Assembly (NCBI RefSeq): GCF_002395745.1
Contig: NZ_DGUN01000078.1
Span: 62,001 to 126,000, forward strand
DNA: 64,000 nt
Source of the DNA: Fibrobacter sp. UBA4309
GTDB lineage: Bacteria; Fibrobacterota; Fibrobacteria; Fibrobacterales; Fibrobacteraceae
Direction of reading: 5' to 3'
This document shows, one piece after another, positions 50,700 to 58,870 of the stretch. The notes under the pieces are model-generated. The model had not been told where the DNA came from, did not search any database, and worked only from the letters and a program-made list of their open reading frames with translations. Position 1 is the stretch's first letter. Every line of letters begins with the position of its first letter. A program made the translations under genes and the position numbers.

Positions 50700-52080
50700 A
50701 ATTCCCCACGGAAAAAGACACGTAGCAGACGCCCAACCCGCAATGTTCCATCACGGGGACCTCCATCCACGAAGCCGACATCGCGCCGACATGCGCACTC
50801 CACACGCCATGCCCCGCGGAATCCAGCAACCGCAGGCTCACCTCCGATTCGCTCACGACGGACACCCGCAGGGGCGGCCCCCTCCGGCTGACCACGCGCG
50901 AAGACAACTTGTACGAAAGCGGTTCTTCCAGGGAGGCGCTTCCTGCGCGCTGGAAACCGGGGGTATTCTCGGCACGTCCGTAAAGCGGATTGAATCCTGC
51001 CGGGCAGGCTACGGTATTCTTTGTCCAGGCAACGCTGTCGACGGCCACGGAGTCGAGACAGAGCGACACGTTCCCGGCAACGTTGTTCAGATAACCCATT
51101 GACACCTGGGCGATACGCACATCCTTGAAGCCAAGCGACTCGCGGAGCGAAGCCGAGTCCTTGGTCAGCAGCAAGCTGCCGTAGGGTTGCAGGGAATCGG
51201 ACTCGCCACCCACGGTTCCCCCGCGTCCGCAAAGGCGCAAGCGCGAAAGCGGCAATGCATAGCGGGAGGCATTGTAGATTTCGACCCATTCGGGCATCGG
51301 TTCCGAGGGGCAATGGTGAATTTCGGTAATCGAAACCGGCGAAAGGCCATCCGGCACAAAGATGCGGTCGAGCGTATCGTTGCCCGGAGCGGCATCTTCA
51401 GGAAGCGTCATCCGGACCCAGGCCGCCCCCCTGCCCGGGATTTCCACGTCGAACGTCCCCGAAAGGGAAACCTCGCGCCTTTTCCAGTTCCCCGCAGACG
51501 ACATGTCCAGGTATTCCAGGCCGGCCTTCGCGGAATCGCAGCCGCCCAGCATCCCGCGCAAGGACCACCCGACACCTTCCCGCCATTCCGCGCGGAGAAG
51601 CCGAATGCCGCAATCCCGGATTCCCAGCTCGTAGTCCGGATTCGCCACGCCAGGCGTAGGCTCCGACGGCACCCACTCGTCCGTCTCCCCTATGCGCTGC
51701 AACGCCTTCCCCGCCTTGGGCGACGGAAGCACGACCGAATCGGAACAGCTGCCCGACCGCAGGACCCACCCGCTCTCGCGGGAATTCGGAAGCGCATAGG
51801 AGTCAAGCCCCCCGCAAGCCAGGGAATCGCGCACGGGGCAAAGCGTGGAATCGTGTACCAGGAGCAGGCGGTTCGCCGAACGCGGGAACGGCAGGCCCAA
51901 CGGGGGCTTCTGGTCCATCCCGACAAAAACCGAATCGGCCCGGAAATCGTCCAGGCGGATCTCGACGAACTCCCCGTCGGTATCCGAGACCTCGGTCGGG
52001 TCCGGAAAGAACTCCACGAACATCGGACAAGCGAGCGAGGACCCAGCCATCGCCGCCAGAGCAGCCAGTATAAAACGCAA
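50665..52080 (-). CDS. Exported lamin-tail-domain-like protein
   Basis: The 471-residue product begins with a signal peptide (RFILAALAAMAGSSLAC). It has two segments resembling lamin-tail domains: residues about 20-140 (FVEFFPDPTEVSDTDGEFVE, then VLPSPKAGKALQRIGETDEW) and about 250-380 (ITEIHHCPSEPMPEWVEIYN, then LPLSRLRLCGRGG). A C-terminal beta-module follows (SEVSLRLLDSAGHGVWSAHV). Such domains occur in secreted bacterial nucleases and adhesins; no enzyme motif is seen here. The start is TTG 52080 with a strong GGGGGTGG ribosome site. It overlaps the barrel-like gene and follows the M23 gene by 76 bases. Confidence 0.7.
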   Translation of the reverse strand: MRFILAALAAMAGSSLACPMFVEFFPDPTEVSDTDGEFVEIRLDDFRADSVFVGMDQKPPLGLPFPRSANRLLLVHDSTLCPVRDSLACGGLDSYALPNSRESGWVLRSGSCSDSVVLPSPKAGKALQRIGETDEWVPSEPTPGVANPDYELGIRDCGIRLLRAEWREGVGWSLRGMLGGCDSAKAGLEYLDMSSAGNWKRREVSLSGTFDVEIPGRGAAWVRMTLPEDAAPGNDTLDRIFVPDGLSPVSITEIHHCPSEPMPEWVEIYNASRYALPLSRLRLCGRGGTVGGESDSLQPYGSLLLTKDSASLRESLGFKDVRIAQVSMGYLNNVAGNVSLCLDSVAVDSVAWTKNTVACPAGFNPLYGRAENTPGFQRAGSASLEEPLSYKLSSRVVSRRGPPLRVSVVSESEVSLRLLDSAGHGVWSAHVGAMSASWMEVPVMEHCGLGVCYVSFSVGNFEKVVGIVVRP

Positions 52081-52156
52081 AATGCCACCCCCAGGGGTGT
52101 TTCCCGCAACAACCGCCGGCTATGCCGGTCGCCGCCCGAAGGAGCTGTCCGCGGGA

Positions 52157-53077
52157 TCAGTCGACCGAGTGGTCGCCTGGAAGCATGTAGGCAAGAGGAT
52201 TCACCGGGGAATTGTGGACCCAGACCTCGTAATGGAGGTGCGGACCGACTGAACGACCGGTGTTTCCCATATAACCGATAATCTGGTAACGGTGCACGAA
52301 CTGGCCCGGCTGGACCAGGTACATCTGCATGTGCCCGTAGCGGGTGCTGATGCCGTTGCCATGGTTCAAGGTCACGAAGTTACCGAAACTACTGCTAAGC
52401 TGGGCCACCTCGACCACACCGTCGGCAGACGCGTAAATCGGGGTCCAGCGGTCGTTGGCAATGTCGACGCCCTGGTGCATCTTGCCCACCTCGCCCGTCA
52501 CCGGATGGATACGCGGACCGAATGCGGAGGCATAGCGGCCGCTCGTCGGGGAAATCGACGGGACATAGCGCCACATGGCATGGTTCTGGTCGATATAGCG
52601 GGTCAGGGAACTGAACGAAGCATTGTTGTTGTCGAGTTTGCCCTGCAGACGCTTGGCCGTTTCGCGGACCATGGACATCTTTTCGAAAACCGGGGAAGAC
52701 TTGCGGAGCAGCGCCGTATCCGGGGCGATATTGCCGCCCGTAGCCAGTTCACGGGACTCGGCCTCGGGAACCGGCAGGCCGAACTTGGAATGGAGGCGCT
52801 GTTCGTCCTTGAGGAACTCCGCCGACGTACCGGAGAGGTAGTCCAGCGTACCCTCTATCTGGGAAAGGTCCTTGTTCAGGCGGCTGCGGTCCGAAATGAC
52901 ATGGTCCAACAGCCCCTCGTAGACGGTCGTCGTCGCCAGCTGGACGGCAAGCAGCACAAGACCCACCACCACGAAGACCCTGAGAACCGGCCATGCCTTG
53001 AACAGGATCGCGGGCACGTGCAACGTCATGGACGAAGACGAGTTCTGGAAGTGTATGGTAGTCTTGTAGAACTTCAC
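52157..53077 (-). CDS. M23 (LytM) peptidoglycan endopeptidase, membrane-anchored
   Basis: The 306-residue product has a cytoplasmic start, one transmembrane helix (VLRVFVVVGLVLLAVQLATT), and a periplasmic coiled coil (about 60-160). A C-terminal LytM domain carries the zinc ligands in KMHQGVDIANDRW and GPHLHYEVWVHNS, plus RYGHMQMYLV. All ligands for an active enzyme appear present. It would cleave peptide cross-links in peptidoglycan or act as a regulator. The start is GTG 53077. It leads the minus-strand envelope cluster down to 48238. The 209-base gap upstream is AT-rich and contains no gene that I can see. Confidence 0.92.
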   Translation of the reverse strand: MKFYKTTIHFQNSSSSMTLHVPAILFKAWPVLRVFVVVGLVLLAVQLATTTVYEGLLDHVISDRSRLNKDLSQIEGTLDYLSGTSAEFLKDEQRLHSKFGLPVPEAESRELATGGNIAPDTALLRKSSPVFEKMSMVRETAKRLQGKLDNNNASFSSLTRYIDQNHAMWRYVPSISPTSGRYASAFGPRIHPVTGEVGKMHQGVDIANDRWTPIYASADGVVEVAQLSSSFGNFVTLNHGNGISTRYGHMQMYLVQPGQFVHRYQIIGYMGNTGRSVGPHLHYEVWVHNSPVNPLAYMLPGDHSVD

Positions 53078-53286
53078 GGCATCGAAAAATAGTAAAAAGG
53101 TCTTTTTTTCACCCCTACAGTAAGAAAAAAATAAGGAGAGGCCGTGTTTTTCGCCAAATTTCCCCCAAAAAATTTTTTAAGCAGTTTTTTGGCAACTCCT
53201 TGAGCATCAATGAGTTACATTGTTCAGCCAACCATAAAACCGCACAAAACCGTTTCGTTCAAAAACTATTACAATAAACAAAAAAA

Positions 53287-54231
53287 CTATTCGTCCTTTA
53301 TGCAACGGACAGGAAGGGCCATTTTTTCTGCATTGAACGCAATGAATTCTTCCATTGAGAAATATGCAACAGAACCATCGGAAGAAATTCCTCGTCTCCA
53401 AAATTCCGTATCCCTTCCCGCCATAGAAAAAACAATTTCTAGTTGAAAATCTGCCATGAGTTGAAGATAAACGTACCCCGAAGGCAATGCTCCAAAACCA
53501 TAATCATCCGTCCCCGCAAGGTTATCATCCCAATTATCTTTTGATTTTAAATGATAATTAGAAAAATTTCCCAATTCATACAATTTTTCCCAATCGTAAG
53601 GATTTGGTAAATGCCATCCAACTGGGCATACACCTTGAGTTAATCCATCTGTGTTGCAAAGTACATGTTCCCCCTTGTCAAAATCACAATTTACACCACC
53701 ATAGCCAAATCCCTTTCCATCTTCACTAAATAAAGCCGCACTATCCACTGCGGCGGACCATAAATAAAGCCTCCCATACGTTTCGCAGTTCTCGGGATCG
53801 TTGTCATAGCACCAGCTAGATGAATCAAGGGTCGCCGTGGGCTGCAGGTAGGCGTAGTTCAGGTTCTCCGCCATCCATTCCTGTTCGCCGATAATCACGG
53901 TCCTGTAAGTCTGTCCGTCACGTTCGTCTACCAATGTGCCGTATTTGCAGTTGTCTTCCGCCTCGGTCTTGCATGGGACTGCGACTATGGAAGAACTGCT
54001 TTGGACAACCGATGTGCTGCTGACCGGCGACGAACTGGACTCCGGCGAGACTACGCTGGACGAGGATTCTTCCGAAGACGAGGAACTGCTCACGACAGAA
54101 CTTGAAGACGCCTCGAGACTGTACGGGGCATCGGACGATTCCACTTCATTGCTGCTTGCAGAGTCGTCGCCGGAGCAGGCGGCAAGCAAGGCCAGGATCA
54201 CCACGGACAGATACTTATCGAACTTACGCAT
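53287..54231 (-). CDS. FISUMP-domain lipoprotein, tandem copy A
   Basis: The 314-residue product has a lipoprotein signal (YLSVVILALLAACSG). A Ser/Val linker of about 60 residues follows, then the FISUMP domain (about 95-314): GTLVDERDGQTYRTVIIGEQ, WMAENLNYAYLQPTATLDSS, CETYGRLYLWSAAVDSAALF, CPVGWHLPNPYDWEKLY and LPVRCIKDE. It is a close paralogue of the gene just upstream (54312-55262); identity is nearly complete across the middle and drops toward the C-terminus. Even the bases before the ATG are conserved between them. Both are likely surface lipoproteins of unknown role. Confidence 0.88.
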   Translation of the reverse strand: MRKFDKYLSVVILALLAACSGDDSASSNEVESSDAPYSLEASSSSVVSSSSSSEESSSSVVSPESSSSPVSSTSVVQSSSSIVAVPCKTEAEDNCKYGTLVDERDGQTYRTVIIGEQEWMAENLNYAYLQPTATLDSSSWCYDNDPENCETYGRLYLWSAAVDSAALFSEDGKGFGYGGVNCDFDKGEHVLCNTDGLTQGVCPVGWHLPNPYDWEKLYELGNFSNYHLKSKDNWDDNLAGTDDYGFGALPSGYVYLQLMADFQLEIVFSMAGRDTEFWRRGISSDGSVAYFSMEEFIAFNAEKMALPVRCIKDE

Positions 54232-54311
54232 ACGGAGCCCCTATAACAGCAATATATATTTATTGGTTGGGAAAAGAGATTTCCGTATAATACAGAAACA
54301 ACAAGCGTCAG

Positions 54312-55262
54312 CTATTCATCCTTTATGCAACGGATAGGAAGCGCAGGCAAGGATGTCCACTCATCCATCCAAAAATCATATTCCACGTCTTCCCAAGCAA
54401 AATCTAAAACCCTGTTTAAATTATCTCGCGTCCAGAAGCCCGTTGTCTTGCCCCTCAAATAAAACCTTATCGTTGAATAGTCAGATAAACCTCCAAATCC
54501 CGAAGGTAACGCTTCGAAACCGTAATCATCCGTTCCTGACCGTCCTTGTTCCCAACCTTTTCTTGATTTCAATGGAGAACTACTAAAATAATCGGGTTTC
54601 AAAAACAACTTTGACCACTCCTCATGACTCGGCATATGCCAGCCGGCAGGGCACACTCCACGAATAGGTGCATTTTCTAGATTATGGCATGGGGAAGGAG
54701 AGGGTTTCCCTACAGCGCAGTAAATCTCGTCTGAACCATATCCGCACCCTTTTCCGCCTTCACTAAATAAAGCCGCACTATCCACTGCGGCGGACCATAA
54801 ATAAAGTCTCCCGTACGTTTCGCAGTTCTCGGGGTCGTTGTCATAACACCAGCTCGAGGAATCAAGCGTTGTTGTAGGTTGCAGGTAAGCGTAATTCAAG
54901 TTCTCTGCCATCCATACCTGAGTGCCGATTTCCACCGTCCTGTAAGTCTGTCCGTCGCGTTCATCAACCAATGTGCCGTATTTGCAGTTGTCTTCCGTCT
55001 CGGTCTTGCATGGAACGGCGACAATGGAAGAGCTACTCTTGACAGCCGAGGAGCTGCAGACTAGCGAAGAACTCGATTCGGGCATAGCTCCACTAGATGA
55101 GGATTCATCCGAAGACGAAGAATCGCTCCCGAGCGAACTCGAGGAGGCCTCAAGGCTTTCACTGGAGAGATCGTCGACATTTGTACTCGAGGAGTTGTCG
55201 TCCGAACAGGCGACAAGGAAGGCCAAGATTGTCATGGACAAATATTTATCAAATGTGCGCAT
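54312..55262 (-). CDS. FISUMP-domain lipoprotein, tandem copy B
   Basis: The 316-residue product has a lipoprotein signal (YLSMTILAFLVACSD), a poly-Ser linker and a FISUMP domain with the same order of motifs as the downstream copy. The variable part differs: after DSAALFSEGGKG it has CGYGSDEIYCAVGKPSPSP and RGVCPAGWHMPSHEEWSKLF. Copy A reads differently there. Conserved frames with divergent central and C-terminal loops suggest ligand or surface diversification. The upstream sequence matches that of copy A, which supports tandem duplication of a whole unit. Confidence 0.88.
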   Translation of the reverse strand: MRTFDKYLSMTILAFLVACSDDNSSSTNVDDLSSESLEASSSSLGSDSSSSDESSSSGAMPESSSSLVCSSSAVKSSSSIVAVPCKTETEDNCKYGTLVDERDGQTYRTVEIGTQVWMAENLNYAYLQPTTTLDSSSWCYDNDPENCETYGRLYLWSAAVDSAALFSEGGKGCGYGSDEIYCAVGKPSPSPCHNLENAPIRGVCPAGWHMPSHEEWSKLFLKPDYFSSSPLKSRKGWEQGRSGTDDYGFEALPSGFGGLSDYSTIRFYLRGKTTGFWTRDNLNRVLDFAWEDVEYDFWMDEWTSLPALPIRCIKDE

Positions 55263-55290
55263 ACGGAGTCCCTATAGCAGGAATATATAT

Positions 55291-55704
55291 TTATTGAAGG
55301 GGAAAAGTCTGTTGTAGCCTTATTGAAAGAAGCCGGAGCCCACCGTATTGGGTAGAATCGACTTTTGTGTACAAAATTTGGACAGGGGCCTTGTTGACGG
55401 CGCTGGACAGGGCTATCGATCCGGCCAAAGTCAACGACAGGGGCCCGGCGTTGTACTCGTCCTCTATCAGGAAAAATACCGCATGCGGGCTCGGCTCGCA
55501 ATACTGTATCCAGGGATTTTCGGCAAAGTAGCGGATTTGCGGGCCGAGAACGGGAAGGTCCGACGTATTCCTCAGGGAAATCCGGTATTCCACCCAGTTC
55601 CATTCCGTGCGGTAACGTTCGCTAAGGAGCAGCACGGGTTGCGAAGCCTGTGCGAAAAGGGCGCAGGCAAACAACAAAACTAATGTCACACGAAAATATT
55701 TCAC
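55291..55704 (-). CDS. Small secreted beta-rich protein, unknown
   Basis: The 137-residue product has a signal peptide (VTLVLLFACALFAQA). A compact beta-rich domain follows, with SERYRTEWNWVEYRISLRNT, GPQIRYFAENPWIQ and AGPLSLTLAGSI. The pattern of aromatic strands resembles small carbohydrate-binding or fibronectin-like modules, but I recognise no family. The start is GTG 55704. It lies just upstream of the tandem FISUMP pair, 28 bases from copy B, and could be co-transcribed with it. Confidence 0.6.
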   Translation of the reverse strand: MKYFRVTLVLLFACALFAQASQPVLLLSERYRTEWNWVEYRISLRNTSDLPVLGPQIRYFAENPWIQYCEPSPHAVFFLIEDEYNAGPLSLTLAGSIALSSAVNKAPVQILYTKVDSTQYGGLRLLSIRLQQTFPLQ

Positions 55705-55828
55705 TCCAAGCCCTAGCTTAAGCTAGGAAGAAATATAAACTCAGTTTGTATTAAGTATTTAGAATAACGTTGCAAAAAGAATTTTACTTACACGTTTTTT
55801 TTTGCATTTTATTCATTATTCAACGGAC

Positions 55829-56590
55829 CTAGACGGAATTGTCGATATCCACAAATTTTGCGGGTATCCCGAGTTCCTTCTGGATTTTTTCCGCCAGGGC
55901 ACGGACGCCGAAAATTTCGGTGCGGTGGTGCCCCGCCGAGACCAGGTTGAAGCCTATTTCCTCGCACAATATGGGGACGGACTCCTTGATGTCGCCGGTG
56001 ATAAAGGCGTCGCAGCCGAGCTTCACGGCCTCTTCGATGCCGCTCGCCCCGCTCCCGCTACAAATGCCGACCCTGCGGACGGTTTCACTACCATAAAGGA
56101 GGCTATGCTGCACCCCGTGTTCGAACACGCCACACGCGAGTTCCTCAAAACCTTCACGCGAAACAGGCTCGGCAAACTCCCCCACGACGCCCACAGTCTT
56201 TTCGCCTTCCTGCATAAAGCCTTCGATTTTCTCGAGACCGAATGCTTTCGCTATAAGCGCGTTGTTGCCGAACTCCGGCTGGCCATCGAGCGGCAAATGG
56301 TAGCCGTAGAGCGAAATGCCGTTCTGCATCAGGCGGCGCATGCGCTCACCAAACTTGCCTACAAGGACGCGGTTCTCGTTAACCCAGAAGCCGTTCGGGT
56401 GGTGGACGAAGATGCAGTCCGCCCCCTCCTCGATGGCGGCGTCGATCAGGCGGTCACGGAAAGAAACGCCCGTCACGACACGGGTCACCTTGTCAGATGC
56501 CTCCACGCAGAGACCGTTGTTGCAGTAGTCCTTGAACAGATGCGGCTCCAGCAGGTCGTTGAGCCAGGCGGAAAAATCGGAAATATTCAT
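55829..56590 (-). CDS. NIF3/DUF34-family dinuclear-metal protein
   Basis: The 253-residue protein belongs to the NIF3 (GCH1-like type 2, DUF34) family. It has metal-ligand motifs in FVHHPNGFWVN near residue 65, YGYHLPLDGQPEFGNNALIA near residue 95 and VSAGHHRTEIFGVRAL near residue 220. In many homologues the motif reads HHP-L-F; here Asn follows. The cellular role of the family is unsettled, despite frequent annotation as a GTP cyclohydrolase. ATG 56590 is preferred over the in-frame upstream codon at 56626. Confidence 0.9.
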   Translation of the reverse strand: MNISDFSAWLNDLLEPHLFKDYCNNGLCVEASDKVTRVVTGVSFRDRLIDAAIEEGADCIFVHHPNGFWVNENRVLVGKFGERMRRLMQNGISLYGYHLPLDGQPEFGNNALIAKAFGLEKIEGFMQEGEKTVGVVGEFAEPVSREGFEELACGVFEHGVQHSLLYGSETVRRVGICSGSGASGIEEAVKLGCDAFITGDIKESVPILCEEIGFNLVSAGHHRTEIFGVRALAEKIQKELGIPAKFVDIDNSV

Positions 56591-56736
56591 AAGCCCTATC
56601 GCCAATAAAAGGTTGTACCTATACAATATAGACTTTTTAATGGAAAAAGCCTAAAGCACGTCTTTTTGGAGTTGTCAAACTCTATGCGTTTTTGTAGATT
56701 TATGCATAGAATAAAATTTAACACCCAGGAGCCATA

Positions 56737-57927
56737 ATGGCACATTATCTTTTTACCTCTGAATCCGTGTCCAAGGGACACCCGGACAAGGTTGCCGACC
56801 AGATTTCCGATTCCATCCTCGACGCCTGCCTCGCCCAGGACCCCAAAAGCCGCGTGGCCTGCGAGACGCTCGTGAACACGGGTCTCGTCGTTATTTCCGG
56901 CGAAATCACCACCAAGGCGAACGTCGATTTCCAGGAAGTCGCCCGCAACACAATCAAGAATATCGGCTACGTGAACCCCGACCTGCAGTTCGACTACAAG
57001 GGCTGCGCCGTGCTCGTCGCGATGGACAAGCAGTCCCCCGACATCGCGCAGGGCGTGGATGCCAAGGCCGCCGACGGCAAGAAGGACGACAAGCAGGGTG
57101 CCGGTGACCAGGGCATGATGTTCGGCTACGCCGTGAACGAGACGCCGGAACTGATGCCGCTCCCGATCAGCCTCGCCCACAAGCTCATGGAAAAGATCCA
57201 GGAACTCCGCGAACAGGGCAAGATCAAGTGGCTCCGCCCGGACGCCAAGTCCCAAGTGACAGTCGAATACGACGAGAACGACAAGCCCGTACGCGTCGAC
57301 ACCGTCGTGATTTCTACCCAGCACGACGAGTTCGTGAACGGCAAGGAACTCAAGCACTCCGTGATCGAAAAGGAAATCATCGAGAAGCTCATCAAGAAGG
57401 TCATCCCGGCCAAGCTTTTGGACAAGAAGACCCGTTACCTCGTGAACCCGACCGGCAAGTTCGTCGTGGGCGGCCCGCACGGCGACTGCGGCCTCACCGG
57501 CCGTAAGATCATCGTCGACACCTACGGCGGCATGGGCCGTCACGGCGGCGGCGCGTTCAGCGGCAAGGACCCCTCCAAGGTTGACCGCAGTGCAGCTTAC
57601 GCCGCCCGCTACGTGGCCAAGAACATCGTGGCCGCAGGCCTCGCCTACCGCTGCGAAGTGCAGCTCGCCTACGCCATCGGCTACTCCAAGCCCGTGTCCG
57701 TGCTCGTGAATACGTTCAATACCGGCAAGATTGACGACCGCAAGATTGAAGAAATCGTCGCGAAGAACTTCGACCTCTCCCCGGCCGGCATCGAGAAGAT
57801 GCTCGACCTCCGCAAGCCGGGCTACGTGGCAACCGCCGCGCTCGGCCACTTCGGCCGCACGGGCAAGCGCTTCACGTGGGAAAAGACGGACAAGGCCGCC
57901 GCTTTGAAGAAGGCCGCTAAGGTGTAA
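56737..57927 (+). CDS. metK: S-adenosylmethionine synthetase
   Basis: The 396-residue enzyme makes S-adenosylmethionine from methionine and ATP. Motifs are ESVSKGHPDKVADQISDSIL, GAGDQGMMFGYAVNE near residue 122, GGPHGDCGLTGRKI and GGAFSGKDPSKVDRSAAYAA. Length and ends are normal. CAGGAG precedes the ATG. A strong intrinsic terminator follows 56 bases after the stop. I saw no SAM riboswitch consensus in the leader. Confidence 0.98.
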   Translation: MAHYLFTSESVSKGHPDKVADQISDSILDACLAQDPKSRVACETLVNTGLVVISGEITTKANVDFQEVARNTIKNIGYVNPDLQFDYKGCAVLVAMDKQSPDIAQGVDAKAADGKKDDKQGAGDQGMMFGYAVNETPELMPLPISLAHKLMEKIQELREQGKIKWLRPDAKSQVTVEYDENDKPVRVDTVVISTQHDEFVNGKELKHSVIEKEIIEKLIKKVIPAKLLDKKTRYLVNPTGKFVVGGPHGDCGLTGRKIIVDTYGGMGRHGGGAFSGKDPSKVDRSAAYAARYVAKNIVAAGLAYRCEVQLAYAIGYSKPVSVLVNTFNTGKIDDRKIEEIVAKNFDLSPAGIEKMLDLRKPGYVATAALGHFGRTGKRFTWEKTDKAAALKKAAKV

Positions 57928-57983
57928 TCCCCGCCAAGGGAACGCCCACGCGACTTTGATTCACAAATCGCAAGATATGAAAG

Positions 57984-58012
57984 CAGCCTCGGAAAAACCG
58001 AGGCTGTTTTTT
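57984..58012 (+). terminator. Terminator of metK
   Basis: A 9-bp stem CAGCCTCGG / CCGAGGCTG with a five-A loop is followed directly by TTTTTT. Confidence 0.95.
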
Positions 58013-58035
58013 ATATAGACTACAATACTCTTTGT

Positions 58036-58599
58036 CTAAAGAATCGTGCTGAACTTGCGCGTATCGCACACGTCGTTGATGACGAGCATGTCGATGCCGG
58101 TCGCGGCGCCAGGATAGACCGGAGTCACTTCTGCAGCGAGGAAATAATTGACTCCCTTGACAACCTGGGTTGCCAGGAGGGCGAACGGCTTGACATCCGA
58201 GCCAACAAAGCCTGCCATGACGGACTTGAACGCCTTCATCGCTTCTCCGGGAACAGGGATCTGGGGGTCGATGACTATGCCGCCACAAGTGCCCATCGGG
58301 CTACCTTCGAGGACGCGCTGGATAGAAACGAGAGACACTTCGGGATGGGCATCCGGAGCCTGCCTGACGTTAAAAATAATGAGAACGATATTCTTGGCGC
58401 TGCCAGCGCAGAGGATCGTCTGTTCCGCGAGAACAGCGTAATTGACGCCATGAACAATCTGGCTGCCAAGATAAGCTATAGGCTTGTACGAAGCCCCGAC
58501 AAGGTTATCCAGCTTTCCCAAAGCAGACGCTATTTCTTCCGGCATAGCTTCGGTAACAACGTTAATCTTCCATGTACCCGTTTTCTTTTCGACTTCCAT
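58036..58599 (-). CDS. Cytoplasmic protein with two cystatin-like repeats
   Basis: The 187-residue protein has no signal peptide and consists of two similar halves. The first (about 15-100) has ALGKLDNLVGASYKPIAYLG, then SQIVHGVNYAVLAEQT. The second (about 115-187) has AGFVGSDVKPFALLAT, then QVVKGVNYFLAAEVT. The Q-x-V-x-G-x-N-Y signature with a preceding helix is the hallmark of cystatins and stefins, which inhibit papain-like cysteine proteases. The flanking strands also fit that fold. AGGAGA precedes the ATG. It may bind a protease or have another role; the gene stands alone, with metK convergent. Confidence 0.7.
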   Translation of the reverse strand: MEVEKKTGTWKINVVTEAMPEEIASALGKLDNLVGASYKPIAYLGSQIVHGVNYAVLAEQTILCAGSAKNIVLIIFNVRQAPDAHPEVSLVSIQRVLEGSPMGTCGGIVIDPQIPVPGEAMKAFKSVMAGFVGSDVKPFALLATQVVKGVNYFLAAEVTPVYPGAATGIDMLVINDVCDTRKFSTIL

Positions 58600-58816
58600 T
58601 TGATTCTCCTTGGCTTTCTACCCTTTTTTAGTTTGTAAGTTATTTTCAATATAAAATAATTGCAGGAGAATGAAAACGTAAATATATTTAATCAATTTTG
58701 TACAATGTCTTTCCGTGTTCTATCGGTAAATTACTTTGTTCTTAACAGATATTACGTTGTATGTATTACGAAACATTTTACACATACTAAAAAAAATTTC
58801 ATTTTTACGCAAAAAA

Positions 58817-58837
58817 AATCCCGGAAGTTCCGGGATT
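58817..58837 (-). terminator. Terminator of the pectate lyase gene
   Basis: A near-perfect stem AATCCCGGAA / TTCCGGGATT is followed on the minus strand by a run of T. It lies 33 bases after the pectate lyase stop. The rest of the 58600-58816 gap is AT-rich with no other recognisable element. Confidence 0.88.
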
Positions 58838-58870
58838 TTCTCTTTTCGACGTTTCCAAACGGCTTTTAGC

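Noticed and set aside
53078..53286. Hidden small gene upstream of the M23 peptidase
   Set aside because: Short frames here are AT-rich with no ribosome site or recognisable motif; the region is better explained as promoter DNA.
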